Shown one piece after another: positions 8,161 through 17,692 of a stretch of 64,000 bases of DNA. Position numbers and translations under genes: made by a program. Positions within the stretch are counted from its first letter, which is position 1. Each line of letters begins with the position of its first letter. Under the pieces are notes generated by a model. That model did no database searches and was not told the DNA's origin. It worked only from the letters and a program-made list of their open reading frames with translations. The DNA is from JAAOIF01 sp965217125. GTDB lineage: Bacteria > Pseudomonadota > Gammaproteobacteria > PS1 > Pseudothioglobaceae. The stretch lies in NCBI GenBank assembly GCA_965217125.1, contig OZ244244.1, forward strand, positions 434,001 through 498,000, written 5' to 3'.

Positions 8161-9920
8161 TATTCTTGATTATTCAAAAATCTTTTTGCAATCCTACCCC
8201 AATCGGCTCTAGCTTCTTGAGCGCGCGTTTTTTGTTCACCATCTGGCTGTTGATCTTCATACCTTGCCCATGCCATAATAATAAGTTTTAAAGCGTCTAA
8301 AGTATCGCTACCTTCATTTTGCTCTTCTTGCTTTTCTAGTAACTCAATCAATTTAGGGTGAACAGGATGATTAATGTTTAAAACAATCATAATTTTGCCA
8401 CCTTTAGGTCTAACACTAAAAAAGGCATCACCATCAATATCGCCATCTTGAATAATATATTTCAAGCCCTCGTCCACAATTGTTGCAGCTATTCTATCTG
8501 AGTTTTCTATTCCTGCTTCATCTAGTGCGCCTGATATTTGATTTTTTTTATCCTCATCACTTAAATTTTCACCCTCATCACTTTCACCTGTTTGTCCCTC
8601 TGATTTTAATTGTTCAGTGGCATTTGTTGCTATTGCCTCAGCAGTAGAATTAGCGTTATCCCTTTTTTTTGTCCCTTTTTTTTGTATTTTTATTGCATCT
8701 CTTACCTTCTTTATAATTGCATCTATTCGCTGTGCAATTTCTATCAATGTTGCGGTAGGGTCATTTGCTGCTCTTAGTTCATCCATATATTCTACAAAAG
8801 TTTGATTTTCATATATACTTTCATTTAAACTAGCTAAATCAGCTGTAAAATTTCTAGCTGATTGTTTATTATTTGCCACACCAAAAACATCATCAAGCGA
8901 TGGGGGAAAATTAACCTCAACACCCCACCACCGTTCTCTTGGATCATATTGTATTGTCCATTTTGTATCTAAATCTAATTCTCTTTCTGCACGCATAATA
9001 GACACACCTAAATTTTGTTTTGCGTGTTTTCCATGTGGTTTATCGCCAGCATTGCCATATTTATTTACATCTCTACTTTCTTCTTTAGCATAGGTGAATT
9101 TGACACTAACCTCATGGTTTTCACCATTATGATTTATTGTAAATTTAACTTCATAATCATCCCCGTACCACTTCTTAAACATTGCAACATTATTAAAAGG
9201 TCTGGGGCATGAAGTTTTATCCATTAAATAAATAGGGTCGTTAGATTTAAAGGTATTTTCATCATTATTAGATAATGATAGTTGTCCATTCTCATTTTTG
9301 GCAATCATTTGAATTGATATTCTGCCATCTTGAATAAAATATCGATACATACGACCAATTAACAATTCAGAGTGTTTGAAAATTGACTTTGCAGTTCGCC
9401 ACATACATCTATCAATTTTAGTCCATAAAACTAATGTGCCACTCTCACTATTTATATATTCTTTAAACTTCTCTGGAATATCTTTTTCAATAGGTTCTGG
9501 CACATTTTCTAAATTACCGCTTGCAATTTCATCTAAGTCAAGATAACTGTATAAAATATCGTTGCTATTTTGCCAAGTATAAACCTCAACTTTTTTACAT
9601 TGAGATATTGACGAATTAGGTAAACCCATACCAAATTTACCAATACCGTTTTGATTTTTTGCGTCTAAATGAGTGCCATTACCAAAGCCTAATGATAATT
9701 CTAAAGTGTCTTTATTCATTCCTTTACCATTGTCTATTACAGCAATCTCAGACAAATGTCTTGTACCAACACTACTTTCCACGCAAACCAACTTTATCTT
9801 TTTTGCGTTTGCTTGAATAGCATTATCCATCAACTCCGCTAATGCGTAAGCCGCATTTTTATAACCATTGTCCCTCATTGCTTTTACGACTAAATGAGTT
9901 GCTACTATTTTCTGTGCCAT
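8160..9920 (-). CDS. GHKL (Hsp90/MutL-type) ATPase, probable SspG-like component
   Basis: This 586-residue protein has a Bergerat ATP-binding fold at the N-terminus: N-box ALAELMDNAIQAN (about 26-38), G1 VIDNGKGMN (about 62-70) and G2 GIGKFGMGLPNSS (about 92-104). A basic and acidic linker (about 400-460, with KKGTKKRD and EGENLSDEDKKNQ) precedes a C-terminal domain with a conserved-looking ARWEDQ-like segment. The start and stop codons overlap both neighbours by one base, so it is translated with the helicase and PLD genes. A role as the ATP-driven switch of the module is inferred from context. Confidence 0.65.
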   Translation of the reverse strand: MAQKIVATHLVVKAMRDNGYKNAAYALAELMDNAIQANAKKIKLVCVESSVGTRHLSEIAVIDNGKGMNKDTLELSLGFGNGTHLDAKNQNGIGKFGMGLPNSSISQCKKVEVYTWQNSNDILYSYLDLDEIASGNLENVPEPIEKDIPEKFKEYINSESGTLVLWTKIDRCMWRTAKSIFKHSELLIGRMYRYFIQDGRISIQMIAKNENGQLSLSNNDENTFKSNDPIYLMDKTSCPRPFNNVAMFKKWYGDDYEVKFTINHNGENHEVSVKFTYAKEESRDVNKYGNAGDKPHGKHAKQNLGVSIMRAERELDLDTKWTIQYDPRERWWGVEVNFPPSLDDVFGVANNKQSARNFTADLASLNESIYENQTFVEYMDELRAANDPTATLIEIAQRIDAIIKKVRDAIKIQKKGTKKRDNANSTAEAIATNATEQLKSEGQTGESDEGENLSDEDKKNQISGALDEAGIENSDRIAATIVDEGLKYIIQDGDIDGDAFFSVRPKGGKIMIVLNINHPVHPKLIELLEKQEEQNEGSDTLDALKLIIMAWARYEDQQPDGEQKTRAQEARADWGRIAKRFLNNQE

Positions 9921-11542
9921 TATTTATCTCCCCAAACATCATTCCAATTATTAAAAGTTTCAGCAATATTGCCAAAACTGCCTAGATTTTTATCAACTAC
10001 GGTAACAATTTTTGCTTTTTTATTGCCACCTGCTTTTACGCCTCTTATTGCCCTACCTACCATTTGACTATACAAAACTAACGATTTTGTAGGCCTTGCA
10101 ATAACTGCAACGCTAGTTTTAGGCGCATCAAACCCAGTAGTTAAAACCGCATAGTTACAAATCACCATAGATTCTGTATTATCTTTTTTAAATTCATCAA
10201 TAGTATTATTTCTATCTTGATGCGGCGTATTGCCTGTAACTGATTTTGCATTAACGCCCTTATAGCGCAAAACAGATGACAATAATTTAGAATGCTCTAC
10301 TGTAGATGCAAAGACAATAATCCTCTTTGCTTGTTTTGATAATTCAATAATTTTTTGGACAATTAGCATATTCCTTTGTGTATCTTGAGCTATTTTATCT
10401 AATATATCTTGCGGTATATCTATGCTGTTTTTAATTTTTTTTATATCCTGTTCAGTGAGGTTATCACCAAAATCATAATACAACGGCCCAAATTCTGATT
10501 TGGCTAAATATTTTTCTGCTACTAAATAATCAATAGGGCTATCAAAGCCATCAATTGATAGACTATATTTTTGTTTAAAAAAGAAATTAGATAATTTTTC
10601 ATCTTCATCCATATCTAACCATGTGCGACCAGGGGTTGCGGTCAATCCTAATAAATGGGGTTTATCTTTATGTTCAGGCACTAATAAATCCAGTACTACA
10701 CTATAAGTTTGTGCCACTGCTTGATGTGCTTCATCAATGACAACAAGGGAAGTATTTTTTGACAAGTTTTGTATAAACTCTATGCTTTTCTTTGCTTTTC
10801 CAACCATTTTAGGCAATCCAGCAACAATAAACCCATCTTTAATATTCTCAATGTCCTTAATATTATTACCGCCCCAAAAGCGATATATATTTGTCTTTCT
10901 ATTGCCTAAATATTGCCAAGACTTAATAAATTCTTCTACGGCTTGTTCACATAATTCCTCACTATAGGCAAGCCAGATAATCGTTGTTTTTGTTTCTCTA
11001 CAAAGATAATCCGCAATAATATGCATCGCAGTCCTAGTTTTTCCAGAACCAGTAGGCATGTGTAATACAGCCCTGTGTTTGTCTTGATTTTGTAGTAATT
11101 TAATCGTTTCTATAGATGCTTTAACTTGATGATCAAATAGAGAATATTTTACCATTACAGTTTCCGTACTAGGTGGTTTAATATTAATATCTTCTGCATC
11201 TGTTATTTCAAAATAATTATAAAGCCGTTCTTTGTTACTTGCTGTTATTTTAATTTTTTTAAGTTGATCATAAATATCATTACCAATATTTTGATTAAAT
11301 AGGTTTAATATTTCTTTAACTTCTGTCTCTTTTAATAAATCAAATAATGTGTTTTTTGTTTTCTTGTTCGTTATAAGATTGCTTTGAGAATACATATCTT
11401 GCAAAACCTGTTGCAATTTTGTCGTATTAAACGCTTGATTTTCTAACTTAGCAATTAAATCTACAGTCTCTCTACTAAGCAATTCTTGCAATGCTTGAAC
11501 ATCTGCCCTTGATATTAAATTTGGTAACTTCATTTTTATCAA
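9920..11542 (-). CDS. SF2 DEAH-box helicase, probable SspF-like component
   Basis: This is a 540-residue superfamily 2 helicase. It shows Walker A HMPTGSGKTRTAM (about 161-173), the DEAH box VVIDEAHQAVAQ (about 268), motif III GLTATPGRTW, and the helicase C motifs IIVFASTVEHSK and MVGRAIRGVKAGG (motif VI). The N-terminal 150 residues are helical and unassigned. The frame can start at TTG 11540-11542 or ATG 11531-11533. A GGA lies close to the TTG, while the ATG has no good ribosome site. It is coupled to the GHKL gene by a one-base overlap and belongs to the three-gene module next to sspBCDE. Confidence 0.7.
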   Translation of the reverse strand: MIKMKLPNLISRADVQALQELLSRETVDLIAKLENQAFNTTKLQQVLQDMYSQSNLITNKKTKNTLFDLLKETEVKEILNLFNQNIGNDIYDQLKKIKITASNKERLYNYFEITDAEDINIKPPSTETVMVKYSLFDHQVKASIETIKLLQNQDKHRAVLHMPTGSGKTRTAMHIIADYLCRETKTTIIWLAYSEELCEQAVEEFIKSWQYLGNRKTNIYRFWGGNNIKDIENIKDGFIVAGLPKMVGKAKKSIEFIQNLSKNTSLVVIDEAHQAVAQTYSVVLDLLVPEHKDKPHLLGLTATPGRTWLDMDEDEKLSNFFFKQKYSLSIDGFDSPIDYLVAEKYLAKSEFGPLYYDFGDNLTEQDIKKIKNSIDIPQDILDKIAQDTQRNMLIVQKIIELSKQAKRIIVFASTVEHSKLLSSVLRYKGVNAKSVTGNTPHQDRNNTIDEFKKDNTESMVICNYAVLTTGFDAPKTSVAVIARPTKSLVLYSQMVGRAIRGVKAGGNKKAKIVTVVDKNLGSFGNIAETFNNWNDVWGDK

Positions 11543-11683
11543 TTATCCAAAATTGCTCTTTTCAATATTTTGAGCAAATGCTTGTCCATCTTTTGTGCGC
11601 ATATTCTTATCATTATGCAAAGCATTAAAAATAGGTTCTAGTAGTTTATGTTTGCTAATTAATTTGGTTAGATGCTTTAACAT
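11543..11683 (-). CDS. Possible 46-residue ORF between sspE and the helicase
   Basis: The 176-base gap between sspE and the helicase holds an ORF starting at ATG 11681-11683, beginning MLKHLTKLISKHKLLEPIFN and ending directly before the helicase start. There is no strong ribosome site. It could be a leader peptide, a small component, or chance. I do not recognise it. Confidence 0.3.
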   Translation of the reverse strand: MLKHLTKLISKHKLLEPIFNALHNDKNMRTKDGQAFAQNIEKSNFG

Positions 11684-11718
11684 AATAGATTGATTTTAAG
11701 TTTATATGATCGCTTTAT

Positions 11719-13623
11719 TCACTCTTTATCAAACCCTAACCATTCTACAGCTAGTTTGTCCCAGACAATAGAGCCTAAATTTTCTGTTCTTTTATCGACA
11801 TTTTCTTGATTAAAATCATTAATATCTAATAACTCTTTCAAAATAGGAAGATATGGCAATGTGTCGACAGTAGTATTGTCATTGCAAGATTTTTTAAATT
11901 CTTCTTTTTTTATTGGAAAAGTGGAGTTTTGTAAAGATGAATTAAATTTAGATGGAAGTAGAGTTAAATTACCTAATACATGGACACTCTTTAAAGTAGG
12001 TGTAGTTGTTTGTTCTTTTTGAGGAACAATATGCTCAATGGTTTTATAGTTCTCATCCTCTCCTGACCATACATTAGCTTTTAGCATATTAAGCCCTCTT
12101 GTAGGCTTTAAAACACCTTCTTCATAAGTTAGCATATTAGAAGCAACTATAATTAAAAAACGAGAAAGTTTTTTATTATTGTAAATAGCCACATCTTTCA
12201 TTCTATCTGTCCATATTTGTTTTCCTGCAACCTTATCTTTTAACTTATCTATTAATTTATTTTGCAAAAATTCAATCGTAGGCTCTTCTTCTGTTAAATC
12301 TTTAGCAATTTGTATATAAATTTGATCAATTCCAGCCGTTCCTCCCCAGTTAAAAGCTCGCCACAAAACAGAAAAAGCAGTGCAAGTTTTTATGGCACTA
12401 TCTATTATTTCTTGATTATTACAAAAGTGCAATAAAATCGGCAATACTCTGTCATGACTAATATCAGATAAGAAGCTGAAACAAAAGCCAGATTCATTTG
12501 TATATCGATGCTGGTGTTCTTTATTCTTTTTCAGCCATACTTCAAAATAGAATTTATATATTTTTTTAGAGTCTAAACAAATGCTTGCAACATTAGATTT
12601 ATTATCTAGCATATGTTCTATACAATTTTTTTGTTTTTTAAAGTTCCTATCTGAAATATCCCCTTTGTCTTTATAGCCTTTACTTCTGTAAAGTGATAAA
12701 AATAATATAAATTTACCCGTGTGATTGACGATTTTTTTTCTGTCGCTATTAAAAAAACTGCTAATATCTTTTTGTATTTTATCTATTTCACCATGCTTAT
12801 TTTTATTGTTGCTTTTATCTAGTTGGTAAACACGAGATTTGAATATCTCAAAACCAGTTAATGGTTCACCTGTAGAATTCATTGTATTAAACATATCTAT
12901 AGCAAAATTTTCTGCTTCTTTACCAGCAATAGAAAGCCAACAAAATTGCACTTTATCTAAAATATATTCAGCTATGTCACAATAAAAATCTGCCTTTTTA
13001 CAAGTATTAGGTTGATCTGAATTGTATTCAAGTCCTATTCTTTCTAGACTTTCTTCAATTCCATTTACAATATTTATAACTGAATCATGGTCTAGTTTAT
13101 TATTGCGGACATATTCAATTATATAATTTTCGTCTTTACAATCAGTATCGTCATTACTTCTTTTAATCTGGGATTTATTAATGCAATCAATAAGTTTTTC
13201 ATTTGTGCGTGTAAGGTTATTTAAACAAGTCTTTACACTTACTTTTTTATCCATATCAGCCGATTTAAATTCACTTTCTAAGTCATTTATAAGCTCTGGT
13301 TCTATTGTTTTATTTGAGATATACTTTAATACTATTAGCAAAGATGTAAGTCTTTGTTGCCCATCAATAATAAAATACTGCTCTTGCCCTTGTGTTTGTT
13401 GGTCTGGGGTGCAAAAAATAACAGAACCTAAAAAAGATATTTTTTTGTTATCCTCATAATTGCTTTGAATGGTTTCAAATAATTCTTCCATATTTTCTTT
13501 ATTCCATGCATAGGGTCGCTGATAATCAGGTATCACAATAGCCCTTGCTAAAATATCTTTTAATTTAGCTAATTCTAATCTGTTATCCCCTTGCCCTAAT
13601 ACATTAACTTTTAATTCATTCAT
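11719..13623 (-). CDS. sspE: SspE-like DUF262/DUF1524 phosphorothioate-sensing effector
   Basis: This 634-residue protein has the DUF262 (GmrS-type) domain at the N-terminus, with VIPDYQRPYAWN (about 30-41) and the nucleotide-binding motif IIDGQQRLTSL (D87-R91). The C-terminus carries a DUF1524-type HNH nuclease (GmrD-like): IEHIVPQ near 528, then HVLGNLTLLPSKFN. SspE proteins use the N-terminal NTPase domain to read phosphorothioate DNA and the HNH domain to nick phage DNA (published family knowledge). It lies 12 bases downstream of sspD on the same strand, as expected for the SspBCD-SspE system. A GmrSD-type type IV restriction enzyme is the alternative reading. Confidence 0.75.
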   Translation of the reverse strand: MNELKVNVLGQGDNRLELAKLKDILARAIVIPDYQRPYAWNKENMEELFETIQSNYEDNKKISFLGSVIFCTPDQQTQGQEQYFIIDGQQRLTSLLIVLKYISNKTIEPELINDLESEFKSADMDKKVSVKTCLNNLTRTNEKLIDCINKSQIKRSNDDTDCKDENYIIEYVRNNKLDHDSVINIVNGIEESLERIGLEYNSDQPNTCKKADFYCDIAEYILDKVQFCWLSIAGKEAENFAIDMFNTMNSTGEPLTGFEIFKSRVYQLDKSNNKNKHGEIDKIQKDISSFFNSDRKKIVNHTGKFILFLSLYRSKGYKDKGDISDRNFKKQKNCIEHMLDNKSNVASICLDSKKIYKFYFEVWLKKNKEHQHRYTNESGFCFSFLSDISHDRVLPILLHFCNNQEIIDSAIKTCTAFSVLWRAFNWGGTAGIDQIYIQIAKDLTEEEPTIEFLQNKLIDKLKDKVAGKQIWTDRMKDVAIYNNKKLSRFLIIVASNMLTYEEGVLKPTRGLNMLKANVWSGEDENYKTIEHIVPQKEQTTTPTLKSVHVLGNLTLLPSKFNSSLQNSTFPIKKEEFKKSCNDNTTVDTLPYLPILKELLDINDFNQENVDKRTENLGSIVWDKLAVEWLGFDKE

Positions 13624-13635
13624 TTTTTTTCCTTT

Positions 13636-14430
13636 TTATAAACTACAAATCAAACAAGCTTGATTTTCATCATCTTGTTTATCTTCTATTAAAATATCTT
13701 GCCAAGAGCGGTTGTCTTTTTTGTTGGCAATTTGTGCTTTGCGTTTTTTGCTATTAGTTAAAATTTCGTCTTTTTTCTCAATTAATTGTTCTAAAGTCAA
13801 GCCGTCTATCCATGTGTAACCTTTGCCGCCTTCTGTTTTTTCTATTTCTACTGCTCTGGCAAATTCTTTGGGGTGGCGTTCTGATAATCCTATCCATTCT
13901 TCTTTGCGTTGAAAAAAACAGAAAAAACAGCCTGAACGACTGCGCCATTCATAATATTCAGGAATGCCGACTGTTTCTCTTAATATATTAAAAATATCAT
14001 TTCTAACTAAGCCATCATGAATAAATGGAAAAGCTGGTTTAATATTTTGTTTGTGGCTAATATAGCCCTCGCGGTTTTCATCTGCACGAATGCCAATATA
14101 AGACACACACTCATCATTGCCGATAAACTCCTCAAAGGGGGCAAGTTTCATATCTTTGGTGCACCATCTTTGTTGAGGGGATGGCAACATACCATCTTTC
14201 ATTTTTAGGTGGTGGAAGAAATCTTTTTTATTACCTAATCGCTTAATTGGACTGCCTAAATAAACCTCTAATTTATCCAAAAATGTATAAATTTCTGGTA
14301 ATTCTACCCCTGTATCGCAAAAAAAATATTCCATATCAGGCACTCTATTTTGTTGCTTTAAATAGATTGCAAGGGCGGCACTGTCTTTGCCGCCTGAGAT
14401 GCCTAATACATGTCTGATTTTTTTAGTCAT
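13636..14430 (-). CDS. sspD: SspD-like PAPS-reductase/ATP-pyrophosphatase for DNA phosphorothioation
   Basis: This 264-residue PP-loop protein resembles DndC/SspD. The PP motif ISGGKDSAALAIYLK is at about 10-24. Cysteines in QQRWCTKDMKLAP and RSRSGCFFCFFQRKEEW are placed like the Fe-S ligands of DndC-type enzymes, and QACLICSL ends the protein. In the Ssp system SspD activates the DNA backbone for sulfur transfer. The start overlaps the end of sspC by eight bases. No cysteine desulfurase (sspA) is adjacent, so sulfur must come from a desulfurase elsewhere, such as IscS. Reduction of free PAPS (cysH) is unlikely given the neighbours. Confidence 0.8.
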   Translation of the reverse strand: MTKKIRHVLGISGGKDSAALAIYLKQQNRVPDMEYFFCDTGVELPEIYTFLDKLEVYLGSPIKRLGNKKDFFHHLKMKDGMLPSPQQRWCTKDMKLAPFEEFIGNDECVSYIGIRADENREGYISHKQNIKPAFPFIHDGLVRNDIFNILRETVGIPEYYEWRSRSGCFFCFFQRKEEWIGLSERHPKEFARAVEIEKTEGGKGYTWIDGLTLEQLIEKKDEILTNSKKRKAQIANKKDNRSWQDILIEDKQDDENQACLICSL

Positions 14431-17400
14431 TTTTTACTTTTACTTTTGTTGTTGTTGATACGCTTTCTAGTATCTTGCTTACAACTCTTATTTTAGCCTC
14501 ATTTGATAAAATTTCTGTGCTTGTTATAATTGCCTTTTCCCGTATATCTATTACTTCATCTTTTACATGGTAGGCGCGAATTTTGTCTAAATTTATAATC
14601 AATTTTATACTTTCTGATAATTTTTGCTTGGAAAAATCATTGTCGTTATCGCTCCATTCTTTAGGGCGTTTGTTGTTAATAGACATTAAAACACGCTCAA
14701 AATAATGATTAATATCATTGTTATTTTCACCGATAGCATTAATAAATTTTGTGGTTTCTTTATCTATGCTGTAGGCTTGTAGTTGTTGTCCGTATTCTAC
14801 TAATTTGGTTTTTATTTTGCCTTTGTTACCCTCTAACCTTTCTATGTGTAGTTTTTCTGCTAATATGCCAATTTGTTGATTAAGCATGAGGGAATAGGCG
14901 TTTTTTATCTCTTGCAGTGCCTGTTTTAAAATCTCACCAAAACCATCGGATTTTTTATCAGTAAATCCACAGGCTTCAGGCAATTTTCTAAATAATAAAT
15001 CTTGCGGGCTTTTGTTATTTTTAAAGGCATCTCTAACTGCTTGAGCAGTCTGTGATATGTTGTTAGTTTGCTGAGTATAGGGCGGTAATTCTTTAATAAA
15101 TGAATGAATTGCACTAAATATAGCAGGTGCATTAGGTGCTTTTTTGCCTAATAAACTACTTTCGTATTCTTGTAATAAGGACTGGTTAAAACCTTTAATT
15201 TTGAATTGTTGGAATGAAAAAGTATCAGGGCGTTTTAAAAAGCGTTCTAAATGCTCGGCAGTAAAATAAGGCACATAAAATCTATCTTCATAAATAGCGA
15301 TTTCATCTTTATTATGCAAATAATTGGCAATATAAAAGATAGGTAAAACTGGTTTTTTGATGCCGAATGGTGGGGCGGTTAGAATGCCGTCTAAGGCTGA
15401 TAATTTTTTTGCTTGATCTGTTGTTTGATTAAAAAAATTGTCTATTTTTCTCCAAACTTCAAAAAATTTTGGGTCTGTTGGTGGTTGGATTTTCCATTGA
15501 TTGCCTATTTTTTGATGTATGCCATTTTCTTTAAAAATAGCTAAATACATACTTTTTTCAGCAGGGTATTTTTCAATGGCTAAATTTTCTTTATCATGAT
15601 GATTTAATAAGTGTAATAATAGTTTTTTACGCCCTGAATTTGCTTGTGATGAGGGGTTATTGCGATTGATTAACTCATTTTTAATAGTAGGGGATTTTGC
15701 ATAAATAACGCTTAAAACTTCTGAAAATAAACCCTGCACCGTCCGTTTATTGCGACATTTTCTCTCTCCTTGTTGTTTATTAAACCACAAACATTCTTTT
15801 GGATAAAGTAGAATTTGATTAAATTGGGCTTTTTCCCTATATTTTGCATCAATTAAATACTGGGTAAATTCACGATTAATAACAGGGTCTTGCTCAATCA
15901 CTGGGTTTTGTGCGGCAATATTTTCTAAGGCAATCCTTTGTAAGCTTGCTGTTTTAATTGCCTCACTATTATTAATTAAAACGCAAATATCTTGCTGGCT
16001 AAAATAATGAATAATCTCTTTTTTAAATAAGTCTTTATCTGATTGATTAAAATTTAAGCAAAAAATAACCCTCGGCTTTTCGTCTTGTTCTTTTAGTGTT
16101 TTATATTGATTTGTATTAACAAAAATGGGCTGAAAATAAAATAAACTGTGCTGTTCAATGGAATAGCGTTTGGCAACAAATGGTAATAAAGTTTCAGTAT
16201 CGTTTAAATGTTGTGCAATATTAAGTGTGCTTAATTGTGCTAATTGCTCGCTAATTGCTTGGTTTAGGTCAAAATCACTACCTTGCCATATCCGATATTC
16301 ACCATTGAATTTACGATAAGTAATTATTGATTTTTTTGTTAGCTTAGCCACACTTTTTTGATAATTTTTATCACATAAAAATAGGACAGTTTTTGAGGCA
16401 ACAATATTACTATTAGCAATATTAAATAGGGCTATGGTTTTTAATAGGTTAATTTCTGATTGCGTGGCATCTGCTGCTTTTTCTAGTGCAGTATAGGATT
16501 CTGATAAGGCTCTGGTGGTTAAAAAATCATTAGATAAATTTTCACCATTCATAAAATAATTGTAAATATCACTTGGATAAATAAACACCCCTAATTGTAA
16601 TTCTTGCATACTATTAATAAGTGCAAAAGGCTCATTACTGCCTAAATAGTTAAATAGTGTGCGTTCATTTTGAGCGATTTTTTGACATAATATTGGCAAC
16701 AATAGAACGCTCAAAGGATGCAATGGATAACACTTTAAAAATAAACTATTGGCAATATTTTCTTTTAATGAATGCGGTAGTATTTTTTGTTGTTTTAATT
16801 GCTTGCTAATATCTTTGATTTGCGTAATAATTTGTTGTTTTGTGCTTGTTGGCAATTTTGGCTTAAAAACTTGTGCAATAATTGGTAGTAATTCTGCGGT
16901 GCTATCAACAAAAGATAGTGTTTGATAACGCCCTTGTATTTTTATCCATTCATTTTTTAAATGCTTGTCTAAGTTTTTGCCATATTGCTCAAAAGACTGA
17001 TGCAATAAGACAAACAGCAAAATATTTGCTTGGCTGGTTTGGTAAGCTTCTTCTGCTAAAACTTGCAATAAAAATATATCATCGCTTTCGTGCCGTGCCG
17101 CATATTCTAAAAATTTACCAAGCTCATCAATCGCAATTAATATGCCCTTGCCGCCTGCATTTTCAATTTCTAAACGAATTTTTTTAACCAAATTAATGAT
17201 TTTTTTAACGCTGATTTCATCTAAAGATAATAATCTATCAATGCTTTTTTGTGTAGTTTCAAAGTCAATATTTAATTGTTGATAATAAGGGGCTAAACTT
17301 GATTTTAAAGCGTGTAAAAATGATTGTGCTAATGGCTCTGGCGAGCCTGATAACAGCACTTTGCAATAGCCTGATGACTGGCTAAGATGCGTTTTAATTG

Positions 17401-17692
17401 ATTTTTTCAGTGGTGCTGATAATTTTTTAATGGCTTTGTCATTATTGCTAAGTAGGTGAGATAAATAAACAATAAATGAAGATTTTCCAGCGCCATAAGG
17501 ACCGACAATTGAAAAGGCTTTGTTGCTGTTTTTATTGTTAAGACAAATATTAGCCACTTCATTAAGTGCCTGATTAGCGTTATTAGTAACAATGTAAGAT
17601 TTAAGCGTTTGCTGACTATTTGCATCCCGCTCAATATTAATAGACCGAGATAAATTAGTGTTAATATTGATAAATTGGCTAACTTTGCTCAT
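14423..17692 (-). CDS. sspC: SspC-like large P-loop ATPase
   Basis: This 1089-residue ATPase has Walker A GPYGAGKSSF at residues 64-73 and a Walker B-like GILIAIDELGKFLEYA near 180. The remainder is mostly helical, with low-complexity lysine/asparagine stretches. The family includes SspC and BREX BrxC/PglY-type proteins. SspC is the ATP-consuming partner of SspB and SspD in single-strand phosphorothioation. It overlaps sspB by 14 bases and sspD by 8, so the three are coupled. The length fits the family. The choice of SspC over BrxC rests on the DUF4007 and PAPS-reductase neighbours and the absence of PglX/PglZ. Confidence 0.75.
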   Translation of the reverse strand: MSKVSQFININTNLSRSINIERDANSQQTLKSYIVTNNANQALNEVANICLNNKNSNKAFSIVGPYGAGKSSFIVYLSHLLSNNDKAIKKLSAPLKKSIKTHLSQSSGYCKVLLSGSPEPLAQSFLHALKSSLAPYYQQLNIDFETTQKSIDRLLSLDEISVKKIINLVKKIRLEIENAGGKGILIAIDELGKFLEYAARHESDDIFLLQVLAEEAYQTSQANILLFVLLHQSFEQYGKNLDKHLKNEWIKIQGRYQTLSFVDSTAELLPIIAQVFKPKLPTSTKQQIITQIKDISKQLKQQKILPHSLKENIANSLFLKCYPLHPLSVLLLPILCQKIAQNERTLFNYLGSNEPFALINSMQELQLGVFIYPSDIYNYFMNGENLSNDFLTTRALSESYTALEKAADATQSEINLLKTIALFNIANSNIVASKTVLFLCDKNYQKSVAKLTKKSIITYRKFNGEYRIWQGSDFDLNQAISEQLAQLSTLNIAQHLNDTETLLPFVAKRYSIEQHSLFYFQPIFVNTNQYKTLKEQDEKPRVIFCLNFNQSDKDLFKKEIIHYFSQQDICVLINNSEAIKTASLQRIALENIAAQNPVIEQDPVINREFTQYLIDAKYREKAQFNQILLYPKECLWFNKQQGERKCRNKRTVQGLFSEVLSVIYAKSPTIKNELINRNNPSSQANSGRKKLLLHLLNHHDKENLAIEKYPAEKSMYLAIFKENGIHQKIGNQWKIQPPTDPKFFEVWRKIDNFFNQTTDQAKKLSALDGILTAPPFGIKKPVLPIFYIANYLHNKDEIAIYEDRFYVPYFTAEHLERFLKRPDTFSFQQFKIKGFNQSLLQEYESSLLGKKAPNAPAIFSAIHSFIKELPPYTQQTNNISQTAQAVRDAFKNNKSPQDLLFRKLPEACGFTDKKSDGFGEILKQALQEIKNAYSLMLNQQIGILAEKLHIERLEGNKGKIKTKLVEYGQQLQAYSIDKETTKFINAIGENNNDINHYFERVLMSINNKRPKEWSDNDNDFSKQKLSESIKLIINLDKIRAYHVKDEVIDIREKAIITSTEILSNEAKIRVVSKILESVSTTTKVKVKND

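Noticed and set aside
11719..13623. Stand-alone GmrSD type IV restriction enzyme
   Set aside because: The domain order fits, but its position 12 bases after an SspD-like gene in an overlapping operon favours SspE.
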